64,000 nucleotides of DNA from Paenibacillus sp. PAMC 26794 (lineage in GTDB: Bacteria; Bacillota; Bacilli; Paenibacillales; Paenibacillaceae): NCBI RefSeq assembly GCF_000316035.1, contig NZ_ANHX01000071.1:1-64000 (forward strand), in the 5' to 3' direction. Under the pieces are notes generated by a model. That model saw only the letters and a list, made by a program, of their open reading frames with translations. It did no database searches and was not told where the DNA came from. A program made the position numbers and the translations under genes. Shown piece by piece: positions 52,979 to 63,550 of the stretch (the first letter of the stretch is position 1; each line of letters starts with the position of its first letter).

Positions 52979-55900
52979 TTACGTATTTGGAATCATTGGA
53001 ACAAGCTTCACTGACTTAATCTCATATGGTTTGAATGTCAGTTCGAATGCTCCGTTCGGACAAACCAACGGATGGATCTCATCCTCCAGCAGATTAATGA
53101 TGGATGCTTTAATTTCCTTTTCAGCCCACTGAACCTGCACCGTTTCCCGACCTCCTGATGATTCGTAGAAACGCAACACCGTTCCCGAGCCGTCTTCTGC
53201 AGGCTTGATTGCATCCAGAATGACATACTCACTGTGGAACTGAACCCAAGCGTGTTCAGCTGGCAAGTGACCCGAAGACGGGTTCGCTGTCACAACCTCC
53301 ACCGGATGATTAAGCTCCATCGCCCGGCGAACGACGGCAGCTTCTCGCCAATCGCCCTGGTGGGGCAGGATCGAATACGTGAATTCATGATCGCCCTGAT
53401 CGGCATGTTCATCCGGCCATTTCGGGGCACGAAGCAGGGACAGGCGGATTGTGCGATCCTTGATGTCATACCCGTACTTGCAATCATTCAGCAAACTGAC
53501 ACCACTATTGCCCTCCGAGATATCCGCCCAGCGATGCCCGCAGACCTCGAACTGCGCCTGCTCCCAACTGGTGTTGTTATGGGTTGGACGCTCTAACGCT
53601 CCAAACGGGATTTCATAGGCTGCTTTGGCTGCCACCAGATCCACCGGAAATGCCACCTTGAGCAGCTTATGGCTCTCATTCCAGTTCACTTTCGTATGGA
53701 AGTCAACACGCCGCTGGTGACGATGCAAAATGATATCCTGGCTGATCTCCGATTGATTCAGCTTCCAGACCAAACGCAGTACATCTCGCGTAGCCCCGCG
53801 CTGTACAACCGCTCTGGAGATCAACTGCACCGCACCTGCCCGCTGGGATTCAAACCGTGGATCGATATCCCAGGCGTCCCAGTATGTCGGTTTGTCATGA
53901 AAAAACTGCCACTCATTCGCCCGGTCACCGGGCTTCAGCCAGTCACGTCCTACCGTTTTGTCATACCATCGAGTGATCTCTCCCAAGTCATTGAACTCAA
54001 GCGTGTAAAATTCGGTTTCCCATGTGGAAGGGAAAGATTCTTCTTCCCTTACTGGAAGGATAACATCCGGTGCCTCGCGCAGCCATATGGTTGTATACCC
54101 AAAAGCAGGAATCGATGGAACATACACGAGCAGCGTATACTTGTCTTCCTTTTGCTCCAGATCAATAGCCAGACGGTTTCCTTGACGATCGAATGCAGCC
54201 ACCCCGGTGAGGTGGGCATCCCCTGTAATGGCGATATTTTCTCCGCGTTCCCAGCCGAGGCTGTTAAATACAATATAGGGCAGACCATCGACTTCATCTG
54301 TTGCAATGTTCTCTGCAAGGGTATCGAGCGTTTCCCGCAGTGCGGATGTACCCAGTGCAAATACCTTCGTGTACTCCTCGGTGGACGTTACGTATACTTC
54401 AGGAATCGACGTTCCCGGAATAATGTCATGGAATTGGTTGAGCATGATCAGCTTCCAGCCTTCATCCAGATCATTCTTCGTGTGTGCAACGCAAGCTCCG
54501 GCAAATTGCCCCCAGATCTCCGCTTCCCGGTACAATACCTCTGCCTTTCGGTTGCTACGTTTGTTCCTCGCATGGGTCGTATAGGTTCCGCGGTGTAGCT
54601 CCAGGTACAAGTCCCCGTGCCATTTCGGCAACGTCGGATGATTTAACGATATGTCTTCAAAAAAAGCGCCTGCCGTGCTGAATTTGCTGATTGGCTGCCC
54701 CACCATCAAATGGGATCGCTCCGCAAACTCCACCATCTCATTCGTCACGCCGCCACCACCATCGCCATGTCCGTAAAGCAACATTTGCTCAGGGTGCACA
54801 TCCTTTTGTTTAAATGATTGCCAATGTTCATTCACATCTTTGGGCCGCGTATGCTCATTCACTCCATGGTTCAGATACGCCAGCACGGAAGTGCCATCTA
54901 TGCCTACCCAGTCGAACAGGTCATAAGGAAACGCATTGGTGTCATTCCAATTCAGCTTGGTAGTCATAAAATAAGGAATATCCGCGAGCTTCAGCATCTG
55001 CGGTAAGGAAGCACAGTAGCCAAAGGTATCCGGCAGCCACTCGATGTTGGAGCGTTTGCCAAACTCCGACTGATAGAAGTTCTGTCCATACAGAATCTGC
55101 CGAACTAACGACTCGCCACTCGGAATATTCAGATCCGGCTCGACCCACATGCCTCCAACCAATTCCCAGCGTCCTTCAGCAATGCGGGCTTTAACTCGCT
55201 CGTATAACTCCGGGTAATACTCCTTCACGAAGGCATACAACTGCGGTTGGCTCTGGGAATATACAAAATCCGGGTACGTATCCATCAAGGTGCACATGGT
55301 CGAGAACGTGCGACTGGACTTGCGAACCGTCTCACGTACAGGCCACAGCCAGGCAATATCAATGTGGGATTGTCCAACCAGATGCATGAAGCCACTTCGA
55401 TATTCCTCCGGGTCTTCCTGCTGTACCGACTGTACTAATCCATGTTCGAAGTTCTGTATCCATGCTGCATCACTCCAGCGGTCCGGTTCATTGTACATCT
55501 CATCCATCACCTGGTGAATGACCTGAACAAGTGCCATCCGCTTGGGCTCCTTCTCGTTATATGCCCGGAGCGACTCAGCGAGTACCGTCACGCTGTACAT
55601 CAGGCTCTGCAGTGGCTGATTAACATGAACCAACGCTGCCCGAATGCCCTGAATAGGCGGCTGAATAACAGCTTGTCGGTTGAGTGGATCATGCGGCTCT
55701 GGAATCGGATCGTAGAGTTCAATCTCCAACTGCGGCGTATTGCCTACCCGACTTCGCGGAAGGGGTACGAATCCGTGATTTCGATCCAGCCCGTGATAAG
55801 GTATGCCATTCACCTTCAGCAGCCCTTCCCCTCCGGCCTCGAAGATCAGCCCAACGGCCTGATCTTGCCATTCCGCAGGAATCTCCACACATTTGCTCAG

Positions 55901-56110
55901 AAAATACGTCGTGCCATGTACGCTGTTCAGCGGATTCAAGCTTTGCATGGCCTTGTCTGCCTGCTCATCTTCATTTACTTCTGCCTGTTCGTACTCGTAT
56001 TCCCCTGGCCGAATGTATCTGGTCCTCTGCATCTCCCACGCCGGAAGCTCGATCGTATCCAGCCATTGCCACTGCTTCAGATCTTCAATGAATCGCTGAA
56101 TTCGAATCAT
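52979..56110 (-). CDS. Alpha-mannosidase, GH38
   Basis: The protein of about 1043 residues is a glycoside hydrolase family 38 alpha-mannosidase: GQSHIDIAWLWPVRET with the zinc-binding HxD, MWVEPDLNIPSGES with the nucleophile Asp, and EWLPDTFGYCASLPQML. No signal peptide is present, so it acts on imported manno-oligosaccharides. ATG 56110 overlaps the GH3 stop by four bases. Family enzymes need zinc. Confidence 0.92.
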   Translation of the reverse strand: MIRIQRFIEDLKQWQWLDTIELPAWEMQRTRYIRPGEYEYEQAEVNEDEQADKAMQSLNPLNSVHGTTYFLSKCVEIPAEWQDQAVGLIFEAGGEGLLKVNGIPYHGLDRNHGFVPLPRSRVGNTPQLEIELYDPIPEPHDPLNRQAVIQPPIQGIRAALVHVNQPLQSLMYSVTVLAESLRAYNEKEPKRMALVQVIHQVMDEMYNEPDRWSDAAWIQNFEHGLVQSVQQEDPEEYRSGFMHLVGQSHIDIAWLWPVRETVRKSSRTFSTMCTLMDTYPDFVYSQSQPQLYAFVKEYYPELYERVKARIAEGRWELVGGMWVEPDLNIPSGESLVRQILYGQNFYQSEFGKRSNIEWLPDTFGYCASLPQMLKLADIPYFMTTKLNWNDTNAFPYDLFDWVGIDGTSVLAYLNHGVNEHTRPKDVNEHWQSFKQKDVHPEQMLLYGHGDGGGGVTNEMVEFAERSHLMVGQPISKFSTAGAFFEDISLNHPTLPKWHGDLYLELHRGTYTTHARNKRSNRKAEVLYREAEIWGQFAGACVAHTKNDLDEGWKLIMLNQFHDIIPGTSIPEVYVTSTEEYTKVFALGTSALRETLDTLAENIATDEVDGLPYIVFNSLGWERGENIAITGDAHLTGVAAFDRQGNRLAIDLEQKEDKYTLLVYVPSIPAFGYTTIWLREAPDVILPVREEESFPSTWETEFYTLEFNDLGEITRWYDKTVGRDWLKPGDRANEWQFFHDKPTYWDAWDIDPRFESQRAGAVQLISRAVVQRGATRDVLRLVWKLNQSEISQDIILHRHQRRVDFHTKVNWNESHKLLKVAFPVDLVAAKAAYEIPFGALERPTHNNTSWEQAQFEVCGHRWADISEGNSGVSLLNDCKYGYDIKDRTIRLSLLRAPKWPDEHADQGDHEFTYSILPHQGDWREAAVVRRAMELNHPVEVVTANPSSGHLPAEHAWVQFHSEYVILDAIKPAEDGSGTVLRFYESSGGRETVQVQWAEKEIKASIINLLEDEIHPLVCPNGAFELTFKPYEIKSVKLVPMIPNT

Positions 56111-58419
56111 ACCTCCACCCCCACCTTCTGAATGTGCAGACTGCAGGCGGTCCAATCCATAGAATTGCGGCCAACCATGAGCCTGAATTCACCCGGTTCT
56201 ACGACAGACTGGAGACGGGAGTCGATCAGTGCGAGATGTTCTTTTTGCACAGGGAATGTAACGGTCTGGGTCTGTCCTGGCTCCAGATAGATTTTACGAA
56301 AACCCTTCAGTGACATTTCAGCCCGAGTGACCGAAGCCGATAGATCCGTGATATACAACTGCACAACCTCACTTCCCGATACCGCTCCGGTATTCGTGAC
56401 TTCAACCATCACCTGTGCTTCATCATCCGGCCCAATTACGTCTGGTATCACTCTTACATTCTCGTATTTGAATTTGGTATAGCTCAGTCCATATCCAAAC
56501 GGATACTGCGGCGCAAGATCCATCTCCAGATACCGCTTGCCACGAGTGCGTTTGGCATGATAATAGACCGGAAGTTGCCCAACATGCTTGGGAATGGAGA
56601 CGGTAAGGCGGCCAGATGGATTCACAACGCCAAACAAAATATCCGCAATCGCGTTACCACCTTCCTGCCCGGGGTACCACGCTTCCACAATGGCATGGAC
56701 ATGCTCATCAATCCAAGGTTCCGCAATGGGGCGACCGTTAATATACACCACGATAACGGGTTTTCCCAGCTTATGTACCTCCTGCACCAACTCCAATTGA
56801 ACACCCATGAGATTCAGGGACGCCCGGTCAATGCCCTCACCACACTCCATATCATTCCATGGATCATCGGTTACCACGGACGCACCTGTCCGCAAATCGA
56901 TCGTACCTTCACCAAAATCGCGGGCGCTGGAACCACCCATCACCATCACGATGACATCGGCCTGTTCCGCACAGGCGAGCGCTTGTGCAAAGCCCTCTCT
57001 GGAATCGCCTTTAATCCGACAACCAGGTGCGTACAGCACCTGACCCGAATCCGCACCAAGCTTGCGCGTTATACCATCCATTACCGTGACGATCTGTTCT
57101 CTCGGCTGTGGCGAGGTATAGTCCCCGAGCTGGTTATAGATATGGTTCGCGTTCGGACCAATGACGGCCAGCTTCGTACCTGTTTTGCTGAGTGGGAGGG
57201 TAGCCCCTTTATTTTTCAGTAAAACAATTCCCTCTTGCGCAACTTCCCTCGCCAGTTGGATATGGTCGTCACATCCGATGACCTGTTCTGCAAAGTCAGG
57301 ATCTACGAAAGGCTGTTCAAATAGCCCAAGTCTGAATTTCATCTCCAGCACCCGCCACACAGCCAAGTCCAGATCCTTCTCTTCGATCAATCCCTGCTCC
57401 AACGCTTGACCGAGATGTTTGCGGTACATGTACCCGGACATTTCCATGTCTACCCCTGCCTGAAGGGACTGTGCCACGGCCTGCTCCCCGCTCTCAGCGG
57501 TGTTATGTCCATGGACCAACATCTGAATGGCGCCAAAATCAGTAATCACAAACCCATCAAAACCCCACTGCTCACGCAGAAGGTCATTCAGCAGATACGT
57601 ACTGGACGTGCACGGTACACCATCAATCTCGTTATAAGCGGTCATCACGGAGCAAGCCCCGGCTTCCACTGCTTTTTTGAACGGCAACAGATCTATTTCA
57701 TGCAATTCACGTAATCCCATATGCACAGGTGCTGCATTACGCCCACCCTCTGAACTGCCATAAGCCGCAAAATGCTTGAGTGTCGCCACAATCGTCTGGT
57801 TGGAATCAAGGCGGTCACCCTGTAGTCCCTTCATGGCTTCTACTGCGAATTCACCGATTAAGTAGGGATCTTCGGCAAAACATTCCTCCGTCCGTCCCCA
57901 CCTCGGGTCACGTACGACATCAAGCACCGGGGAATACGTTGCCGCTCCCCCCTGACTCCGGGTCTCTACAGCGATGGCTTCACACATCTTGCGGTATAAC
58001 TCCATATTCCACGTGCTGCCCACCGTTAATGGTACCGGAAATACTGTGGCCCCAATCGCCATATGCCCGTGAGAACACTCTTCTCCGAACAAAATGGGTA
58101 TGCCCAGTCGGGAATGCTCCATGGCATACTGCTGAATGACATTCGTGGCAACGGCTCCCTGGCGTGGAGTAAGCCCCGTTTCCAACGTCACTTCAGTCCA
58201 TGGATCAGCCCGAAGCACTCCATATAGAGAACCAACACCGCCCTGTTCCATGTCCGCTTTGAACTCTTCCGTCACCCGTACTGTACCATCAGCTGCTTTA
58301 TCATACGTCTTCCATCCCATCGGCTGAATGAGTTGTCCAATCTTCTCTGCCGTTGTCATCCGTCCGATCAGATCCTGAACCCGCTCCTGAATGGGAAGCG
58401 AAGCATCTTTATAGTCCAT
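56107..58419 (-). CDS. GH3 family beta-glucosidase or related enzyme
   Basis: The protein of about 770 residues has the GH3 layout: (beta/alpha)8 barrel with LKHFAAYG and the nucleophile Asp in GFVITDFGAIQML; alpha/beta sandwich with LAVIGPNANHIYNQLGDY; and a fibronectin III-like C-terminal domain (VEVTNTGAVSGSEVVQLYI). It should hydrolyse beta-glycosides from imported oligosaccharides. No signal peptide is seen. ATG 58419 follows AAGGAG by nine bases; GTG 58425 is an alternative. Confidence 0.93.
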   Translation of the reverse strand: MDYKDASLPIQERVQDLIGRMTTAEKIGQLIQPMGWKTYDKAADGTVRVTEEFKADMEQGGVGSLYGVLRADPWTEVTLETGLTPRQGAVATNVIQQYAMEHSRLGIPILFGEECSHGHMAIGATVFPVPLTVGSTWNMELYRKMCEAIAVETRSQGGAATYSPVLDVVRDPRWGRTEECFAEDPYLIGEFAVEAMKGLQGDRLDSNQTIVATLKHFAAYGSSEGGRNAAPVHMGLRELHEIDLLPFKKAVEAGACSVMTAYNEIDGVPCTSSTYLLNDLLREQWGFDGFVITDFGAIQMLVHGHNTAESGEQAVAQSLQAGVDMEMSGYMYRKHLGQALEQGLIEEKDLDLAVWRVLEMKFRLGLFEQPFVDPDFAEQVIGCDDHIQLAREVAQEGIVLLKNKGATLPLSKTGTKLAVIGPNANHIYNQLGDYTSPQPREQIVTVMDGITRKLGADSGQVLYAPGCRIKGDSREGFAQALACAEQADVIVMVMGGSSARDFGEGTIDLRTGASVVTDDPWNDMECGEGIDRASLNLMGVQLELVQEVHKLGKPVIVVYINGRPIAEPWIDEHVHAIVEAWYPGQEGGNAIADILFGVVNPSGRLTVSIPKHVGQLPVYYHAKRTRGKRYLEMDLAPQYPFGYGLSYTKFKYENVRVIPDVIGPDDEAQVMVEVTNTGAVSGSEVVQLYITDLSASVTRAEMSLKGFRKIYLEPGQTQTVTFPVQKEHLALIDSRLQSVVEPGEFRLMVGRNSMDWTACSLHIQKVGVEV

Positions 58420-58464
58420 ATGCACATTCTCCTTATGCGTTCGGAATTAGTTAGGCGCGTGCAC

Positions 58465-60684
58465 TCAGATGGCTTTGCGGTAGTCACTTGGTGCCACACC
58501 CACCACGTTCTTGAAAGCCCGGTTGAAGGAATTATAGTTCGTGTATCCCACTTCCTCACTGATCTCCTGAATGGCCTTATCGGTATCCTGCATGAGCAGC
58601 TTGGCTTTTTCGATGCGATGACTAATGAGCAGATCCACAAACTTCTCCCCAATCTCATCCTTGAAAAGCTTGCTCAGATACTTCGGATTAATATCGAATA
58701 GATCACTAAGGTAGTTCAGCGACAGATCAGGATTGTTGTAATGCTCTTCGATGTATTTGCGAATCTCCAAAATATGTGATCTGTGTTTTCGGGAACAATG
58801 CAGCGTCTGCATCTGCAGCGCCAGTTCTCTGAACCCTTCCCAGCACAGCTCACGCAGGTCATCTAACGTCTCCCAGCCCTCAAGCCTTGGAAGAAGTGGG
58901 GTGAATATAGCTGCCCACGAATCCTGATACTCCCGTGGAAGTTCGGCGAATTCCCGATTGTAATGTTGAAATAACAATTGGATTGTATTCATAATCTCCT
59001 GACGGGACAGAACGGACTCACTGATTTGTTCAAACAGTCTTTCAAAATGCTTTTCCCACACATCGTCCGATAAACGCATCGCCTGCACCAGTAGTGAGAT
59101 GGTTTTCAGGAACTCATACACATCATTGGTCGAATTCGGCACATCACTACACGGGATGATGCGATTTATGCCCAGTACAGCCTTGTACTCCAGCGCGTGC
59201 ACAGCTTCTTTCAATGAAGCTCTCAGTCCCCGAATATCGACAGCAACCCGACCAACACCGATGGTCACGGTGAAGTTCAGATACTGATCGATTCTGTCCA
59301 GATAACCAGCAAGCAATCGATGCTCAGTCTCCTCGACCTGTTCCATTTCCGGAATCCAGAGGATGGCGTACAGACGCTGATCGGAGATCCATTCAGCCCA
59401 TACTTCCGTTCCTTCATGACGCGCACTCTCCTGCAGAATACTGGATAACACAAATTTCAAGAGGGATTGGTCCTGATCATGATACTCCGTTACAAATGCA
59501 TCATACCTATCCATCTCAACCACCATGACGGCCCAATGATGCTCCAGCTCAGGCAGTTTGAACTTCTTCATCTCCGCTGTCAGCTCCGTGCTCGTAAAGT
59601 CTCGTGTGCCCTCCAGCAACTCCTGAAAGAACATTTTTTTCTGCAAAATCAGATTCTCTTCGTGCTCCTCCTGATATTGCCTCGTCTGATCAATCATGCG
59701 TTCCAGCGTTGTATGGATGAATCGAAACTCATTCTCCTTGCCATAGCCCAGCCCCGATTGCTTCTGCGAAGAGACGGTCTGAATTAACGTGACAATCTGC
59801 TGAATTGGCTTGTAGTTCCTGCGAGTCACATAGATCACCCACACCACACCAATCAACACAACCACTACAGCAAAGGCAAACCAGATATTATAAAATTGCA
59901 GCGTCCATTTGACGATTTTTCCATTATTGAGACCTGTCTGCACCTTCCAACCGCTATAACTCGACGTGAATTCGGAGAAGACTTCTCCCGACGTGGTTTT
60001 AGTAGAAGCTGCAACCCCTCCTGGCATGCTGCTATCCCACAGATTGCCGCCCGAACGGTTGAAGATGTTCACAAACGTAAATTCCGGATCATACATCTGC
60101 ATAATGGATTTCCTCAGGGTACTCAGGTCCACATTTGTCACCACAAGTCCTTTGCCGTTTCCTACAGTTCGCACAATCGTAATCACCTGCTCCGTCGCTT
60201 GTGAAGGAAAAGCTTGGAACGCTCGTGCCCCTGCCCATTTCTGTTCATCCCTTGACCGGCTATCTGCAATAAAGTCTGCATCCGGGAACTCTTCAATCGG
60301 AACAGCCTTCCCGTTACTGAAGACCGTGCCATCCCCGTATCGAACGAGATAAATTGAATCAATCAGCGGATACTCTATTTTCAATTCATCAACCACCTGG
60401 ACCGCCTGAATGCCAGCATACACATCATCGCTGCCAGATACCGAGAAATAATTCTTCAAGTTAGGGTTGGTCAAAATCTCACGCAGTACCTTGAAGTCGA
60501 TGGAACGCAGGGAGTTGTCCAGATATTGCGTGACCTGAGAGGCCAGAAATTCATTGGCCTTGAGCGCTTCTCTACGGTTCTGTTCATTGAATACTTGAAA
60601 GAAAATAAAGAATAGAATGGTCGTCACAATAAAGAAAACAGGCAGATACGATAACAGCAAACGTCTAAACCAATTGTTGTTCAT
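58465..60684 (-). CDS. Membrane-bound AraC family regulator
   Basis: The protein of about 739 residues has TM1 (about 10-32), an extracellular sensor region (about 35-275), TM2 (IWFAFAVVVVLIGVVWVIY), a long linker with a GGDEF-like fold and a C-terminal AraC domain (SLNYLSDLFDINPKYLSKLF, IQEISEEVGYTNYNSFNRAF). It is a one-component sensor-regulator, related to YtdP-type proteins, likely controlling the operon in which it sits. ATG 60684 has GGGGGG nine bases upstream. No receiver domain is present. Confidence 0.88.
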   Translation of the reverse strand: MNNNWFRRLLLSYLPVFFIVTTILFFIFFQVFNEQNRREALKANEFLASQVTQYLDNSLRSIDFKVLREILTNPNLKNYFSVSGSDDVYAGIQAVQVVDELKIEYPLIDSIYLVRYGDGTVFSNGKAVPIEEFPDADFIADSRSRDEQKWAGARAFQAFPSQATEQVITIVRTVGNGKGLVVTNVDLSTLRKSIMQMYDPEFTFVNIFNRSGGNLWDSSMPGGVAASTKTTSGEVFSEFTSSYSGWKVQTGLNNGKIVKWTLQFYNIWFAFAVVVVLIGVVWVIYVTRRNYKPIQQIVTLIQTVSSQKQSGLGYGKENEFRFIHTTLERMIDQTRQYQEEHEENLILQKKMFFQELLEGTRDFTSTELTAEMKKFKLPELEHHWAVMVVEMDRYDAFVTEYHDQDQSLLKFVLSSILQESARHEGTEVWAEWISDQRLYAILWIPEMEQVEETEHRLLAGYLDRIDQYLNFTVTIGVGRVAVDIRGLRASLKEAVHALEYKAVLGINRIIPCSDVPNSTNDVYEFLKTISLLVQAMRLSDDVWEKHFERLFEQISESVLSRQEIMNTIQLLFQHYNREFAELPREYQDSWAAIFTPLLPRLEGWETLDDLRELCWEGFRELALQMQTLHCSRKHRSHILEIRKYIEEHYNNPDLSLNYLSDLFDINPKYLSKLFKDEIGEKFVDLLISHRIEKAKLLMQDTDKAIQEISEEVGYTNYNSFNRAFKNVVGVAPSDYRKAI

Positions 60685-60805
60685 CTCCGAGATCCCCCCA
60701 CCATTACTGTTCATGCTGAATGACGACAAACACCTGTGCTGATCGCTAATTTTCCATAAATATTCAGTACATTATATCGGATGACGTGGGGTTGTCATAG
60801 GAGAA

Positions 60806-60840
60806 GACCGTCCCGGTCACGGGTGACAGACGGGACAGCC
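60806..60840 (-). terminator. Hairpin after the binding-protein gene
   Basis: On the minus strand GTCCCG pairs with CGGGAC around a TCACCCGTGA loop stem. The T tract is poor, so it may only slow readthrough into the regulator gene. Confidence 0.4.
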
Positions 60841-60859
60841 TCTATATTGAATCCTTCAA

Positions 60860-62497
60860 TTATTGATTCTTCTCAATGGCACGCTGGTAGATCTCAAGGT
60901 AATTACTCAGTCCGAGACCATCAAAGCCTTTGACATACGAATCCCATTCCTTTTCAATGCTCTTGCTGCCAATAATGAACTGTGCCATATTCGTCTGCAC
61001 ATAATCCTTGATGGCCGTAGTCAGTTGTGCAGCTGATTCCGTATCCTCTGGACGAATAAATACGTTCGCAGGGTATACTTCTTTGGGTGCATAAGGTTCA
61101 TACACATTGGTAGCTTGAGCCAGACGTGTACCATAACCCTCTGCTTCTAAAGGATTCTGTCCTTCCGCAAACAGATTACGGAACGTGTTGGACAAGTCAT
61201 GTGCTCCGATCTGTGACCAACTCTCGTTCACAACAACGTTTGGATCACGCTCAGGCAGGTTGTAGTAACTGTATTTGGCTGGCTCGCCATTGATGTTTTT
61301 CTCATCGGCATCTGCCTTCTTCCAGCCCTTGCCTTCAGTTGGTCCATACTCCGCGTACAGAGCACCTTCTTCACTGAACATGTAGTCTACGATTTTGATG
61401 GCGGCAATCTGCTGTGCTTCTGTCGCTTTGTTCGTGATGGCAAACTCAAACTCACCTACGCTCTGCGTGGCGCCTGTCGTCTGCACTCCATCTGGTCCTT
61501 TCAATGGAGGAACGATCTCCCAGTGCTGGTGACGGGTGATATCTTTGTCATAAGTATTCACGAGATAACTGACCAGCGCCGTTGTAATGGAGCCGACCAC
61601 TTCATCGCCTTCCTTGTTCCCCAGCTGTCCAATCGCCTGATCATTCTGTGTAAAGGAAGCCGGATCAATCAGGCCATCTGCATAGAGCTTGTTCATGTAC
61701 TCCAGCCCTTTCTTCCAGCCTTCCTGATTGGCGGCAAAACTCACCTTGCCATCGTTCACGATCAGATATTTGTCGTTGTCATTGTATATAAAGCTATTCA
61801 TCAGGTAGGCATCAATGTTGCCATTCCATACATACTTGTTCGGTGCGCCTGTAAGTGGAATCTCGTCCGCTTTCCCGTTACCGTTTGGATCTTGTGTCTT
61901 AAACGCCTTCAGAACGGTATACAGTTCATCAGTTGTGGTTGGCATTTTCAGGCCCAAATTATCAAGCCACTCCGTGTTGATCCAGTATTTCTGTGCATAC
62001 GTACAGTGGTAACATTCATTGAAGATCGGCAGCGCATAGATGTTGCCATCCGGTGCCGTAATAGCTTCTTTGAAGTATGGCTTCTCTTCCATAATCTTGG
62101 TCAGATTCGGACCATACTTCTGAATCAGATCTTGTAGCGGAAGGAACACGCCCTGTTTTCCATAGGTTTGAAGGTCTGAGGTGGTGAACTTGCCGTGAAG
62201 AAATACTTCCGGATAATCACCACTGGCCAGTAGCAATTGTCTGCGATCCTGCAAGGCGTCCGTTGGGGCCAGATCCCATTTCAGAGTAACGTCGAACTTG
62301 TCTTCGATAAATTGGGTGAATTCATTCTCTTCCATGGACGCTTTGCCTTGCGGAGCAAAGAGGGTCATGGTTACAGGACCGCCGCTCTCCCCGCTACCGT
62401 CGCTACTTCCACCCGACTCCTCGGATGAACTGCATGCGGACAACAAAGCCATCGAAGCAAAGACCAGAAACAACATCGAAATCCAAGATTTTCTCAA
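60860..62497 (-). CDS. Sugar ABC transporter substrate-binding lipoprotein (LipO/YtcQ type)
   Basis: The protein of about 545 residues has a lipoprotein signal peptide ending LLSAC (Cys22) and a Ser/Gly-rich linker. The body resembles large CUT1 binding proteins such as LipO/YtcQ that work with LplB/LplC permeases. TTG 62497, with AAGGAGG seven bases upstream, is chosen because the upstream open frame shows no signal peptide. It should bind an oligosaccharide, perhaps mannose-containing. Confidence 0.9.
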   Translation of the reverse strand: MRKSWISMLFLVFASMALLSACSSSEESGGSSDGSGESGGPVTMTLFAPQGKASMEENEFTQFIEDKFDVTLKWDLAPTDALQDRRQLLLASGDYPEVFLHGKFTTSDLQTYGKQGVFLPLQDLIQKYGPNLTKIMEEKPYFKEAITAPDGNIYALPIFNECYHCTYAQKYWINTEWLDNLGLKMPTTTDELYTVLKAFKTQDPNGNGKADEIPLTGAPNKYVWNGNIDAYLMNSFIYNDNDKYLIVNDGKVSFAANQEGWKKGLEYMNKLYADGLIDPASFTQNDQAIGQLGNKEGDEVVGSITTALVSYLVNTYDKDITRHQHWEIVPPLKGPDGVQTTGATQSVGEFEFAITNKATEAQQIAAIKIVDYMFSEEGALYAEYGPTEGKGWKKADADEKNINGEPAKYSYYNLPERDPNVVVNESWSQIGAHDLSNTFRNLFAEGQNPLEAEGYGTRLAQATNVYEPYAPKEVYPANVFIRPEDTESAAQLTTAIKDYVQTNMAQFIIGSKSIEKEWDSYVKGFDGLGLSNYLEIYQRAIEKNQ

Positions 62498-62626
62498 TCT
62501 GACTCCTCCTTTTTGTTCATAACGGCAAATTATTGACTTGTACTGCACGTGTATAAAATCGACCCCGGAAGCCGGCGTGTTCCTTCCACCTCCTTTCAAG
62601 AGGCAACCAGGCTTAACTCACAAGGA

Positions 62627-63535
62627 TTAACCTTTCAGGGAACCAACCATGACCCCTTTAACAAAATGCTTCTGTACAAATGGATACATGATCAGAATTG
62701 GAATACTCGCCACAACGATCAGTGCATATTTCAACACCTGCTCGAACCCTTGATCCCGCATCTGTTGGCTGGTATTGGCGAGCATCGCTGGATCAGCCGC
62801 GTTCAGGATGAGCAGATTGCGAAGCACGTATTGTAGAGGGAACAATTTCTCGGAGCGCAGGTAGATCAGTGCATCAAAGTATGCATTCCAGTGACCTACG
62901 GCATACATGAGTGTCATGACCGCCAGAATGGGCTTTGATAAGGGAAGAACTACGCTGATCAGATACCGGATATCCCGGCAACCGTCCATTTCGGCGGCCT
63001 CCCCGAGTTCTTCCGGGATGGAAGATTGGAAGAAAGTCCTTGCCACGATGACCTGGAATACTGCGAGCGCCCCGGGCAGCCACATCGCCCAACGTGTATC
63101 GAGCAGGTGCAAATCCTTCATCAGGAGGTAGGTGGGGATCAGACCGCCATCAAAGAACATTGTGATCATCATGAAAATAATGATGGCCCCTCGTCCATAG
63201 AACGATTTTCGTGACAAAGGATACGCCAGCATGACGGTCAGCACCACGTTAATGAACGTGCCCACCACGGTGTAGATGATCGTGTTATAGAAACCGAGCA
63301 TAAGCTGTTGGCTTTTGAAAATGGAGATGTACGCCTTGATGTTAAAGTCTACCGGGAACAGCCACACCTGGCCGGATGTCACGGCTCGTGAAGAGCTAAA
63401 CGAAGAACTGATGATATACAAGAGCGGGTAAAACACCGTTAGCAGTATGGCGAACAGAAAAATATAGTTGAATGTCATGAAAATGCGGTCACCAAGCGGG
63501 TCCTTGATCCGGTTACGATTAATCAGGTTGAACAT
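62627..63535 (-). CDS. Sugar ABC transporter permease (LplC/YtcP type)
   Basis: The 302-residue permease has six helices and the EAA motif around EELGEAAEMDGCRDIRYLISVVLPLSKPI, placing it in the CUT1 LplC/YtcP group. It pairs with the upstream permease to import the ligand of the binding protein encoded next. The gap to the next gene is about 130 bases. Confidence 0.93.
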   Translation of the reverse strand: MFNLINRNRIKDPLGDRIFMTFNYIFLFAILLTVFYPLLYIISSSFSSSRAVTSGQVWLFPVDFNIKAYISIFKSQQLMLGFYNTIIYTVVGTFINVVLTVMLAYPLSRKSFYGRGAIIIFMMITMFFDGGLIPTYLLMKDLHLLDTRWAMWLPGALAVFQVIVARTFFQSSIPEELGEAAEMDGCRDIRYLISVVLPLSKPILAVMTLMYAVGHWNAYFDALIYLRSEKLFPLQYVLRNLLILNAADPAMLANTSQQMRDQGFEQVLKYALIVVASIPILIMYPFVQKHFVKGVMVGSLKG

Positions 63536-63550
63536 GGATAAGCTCCTCCT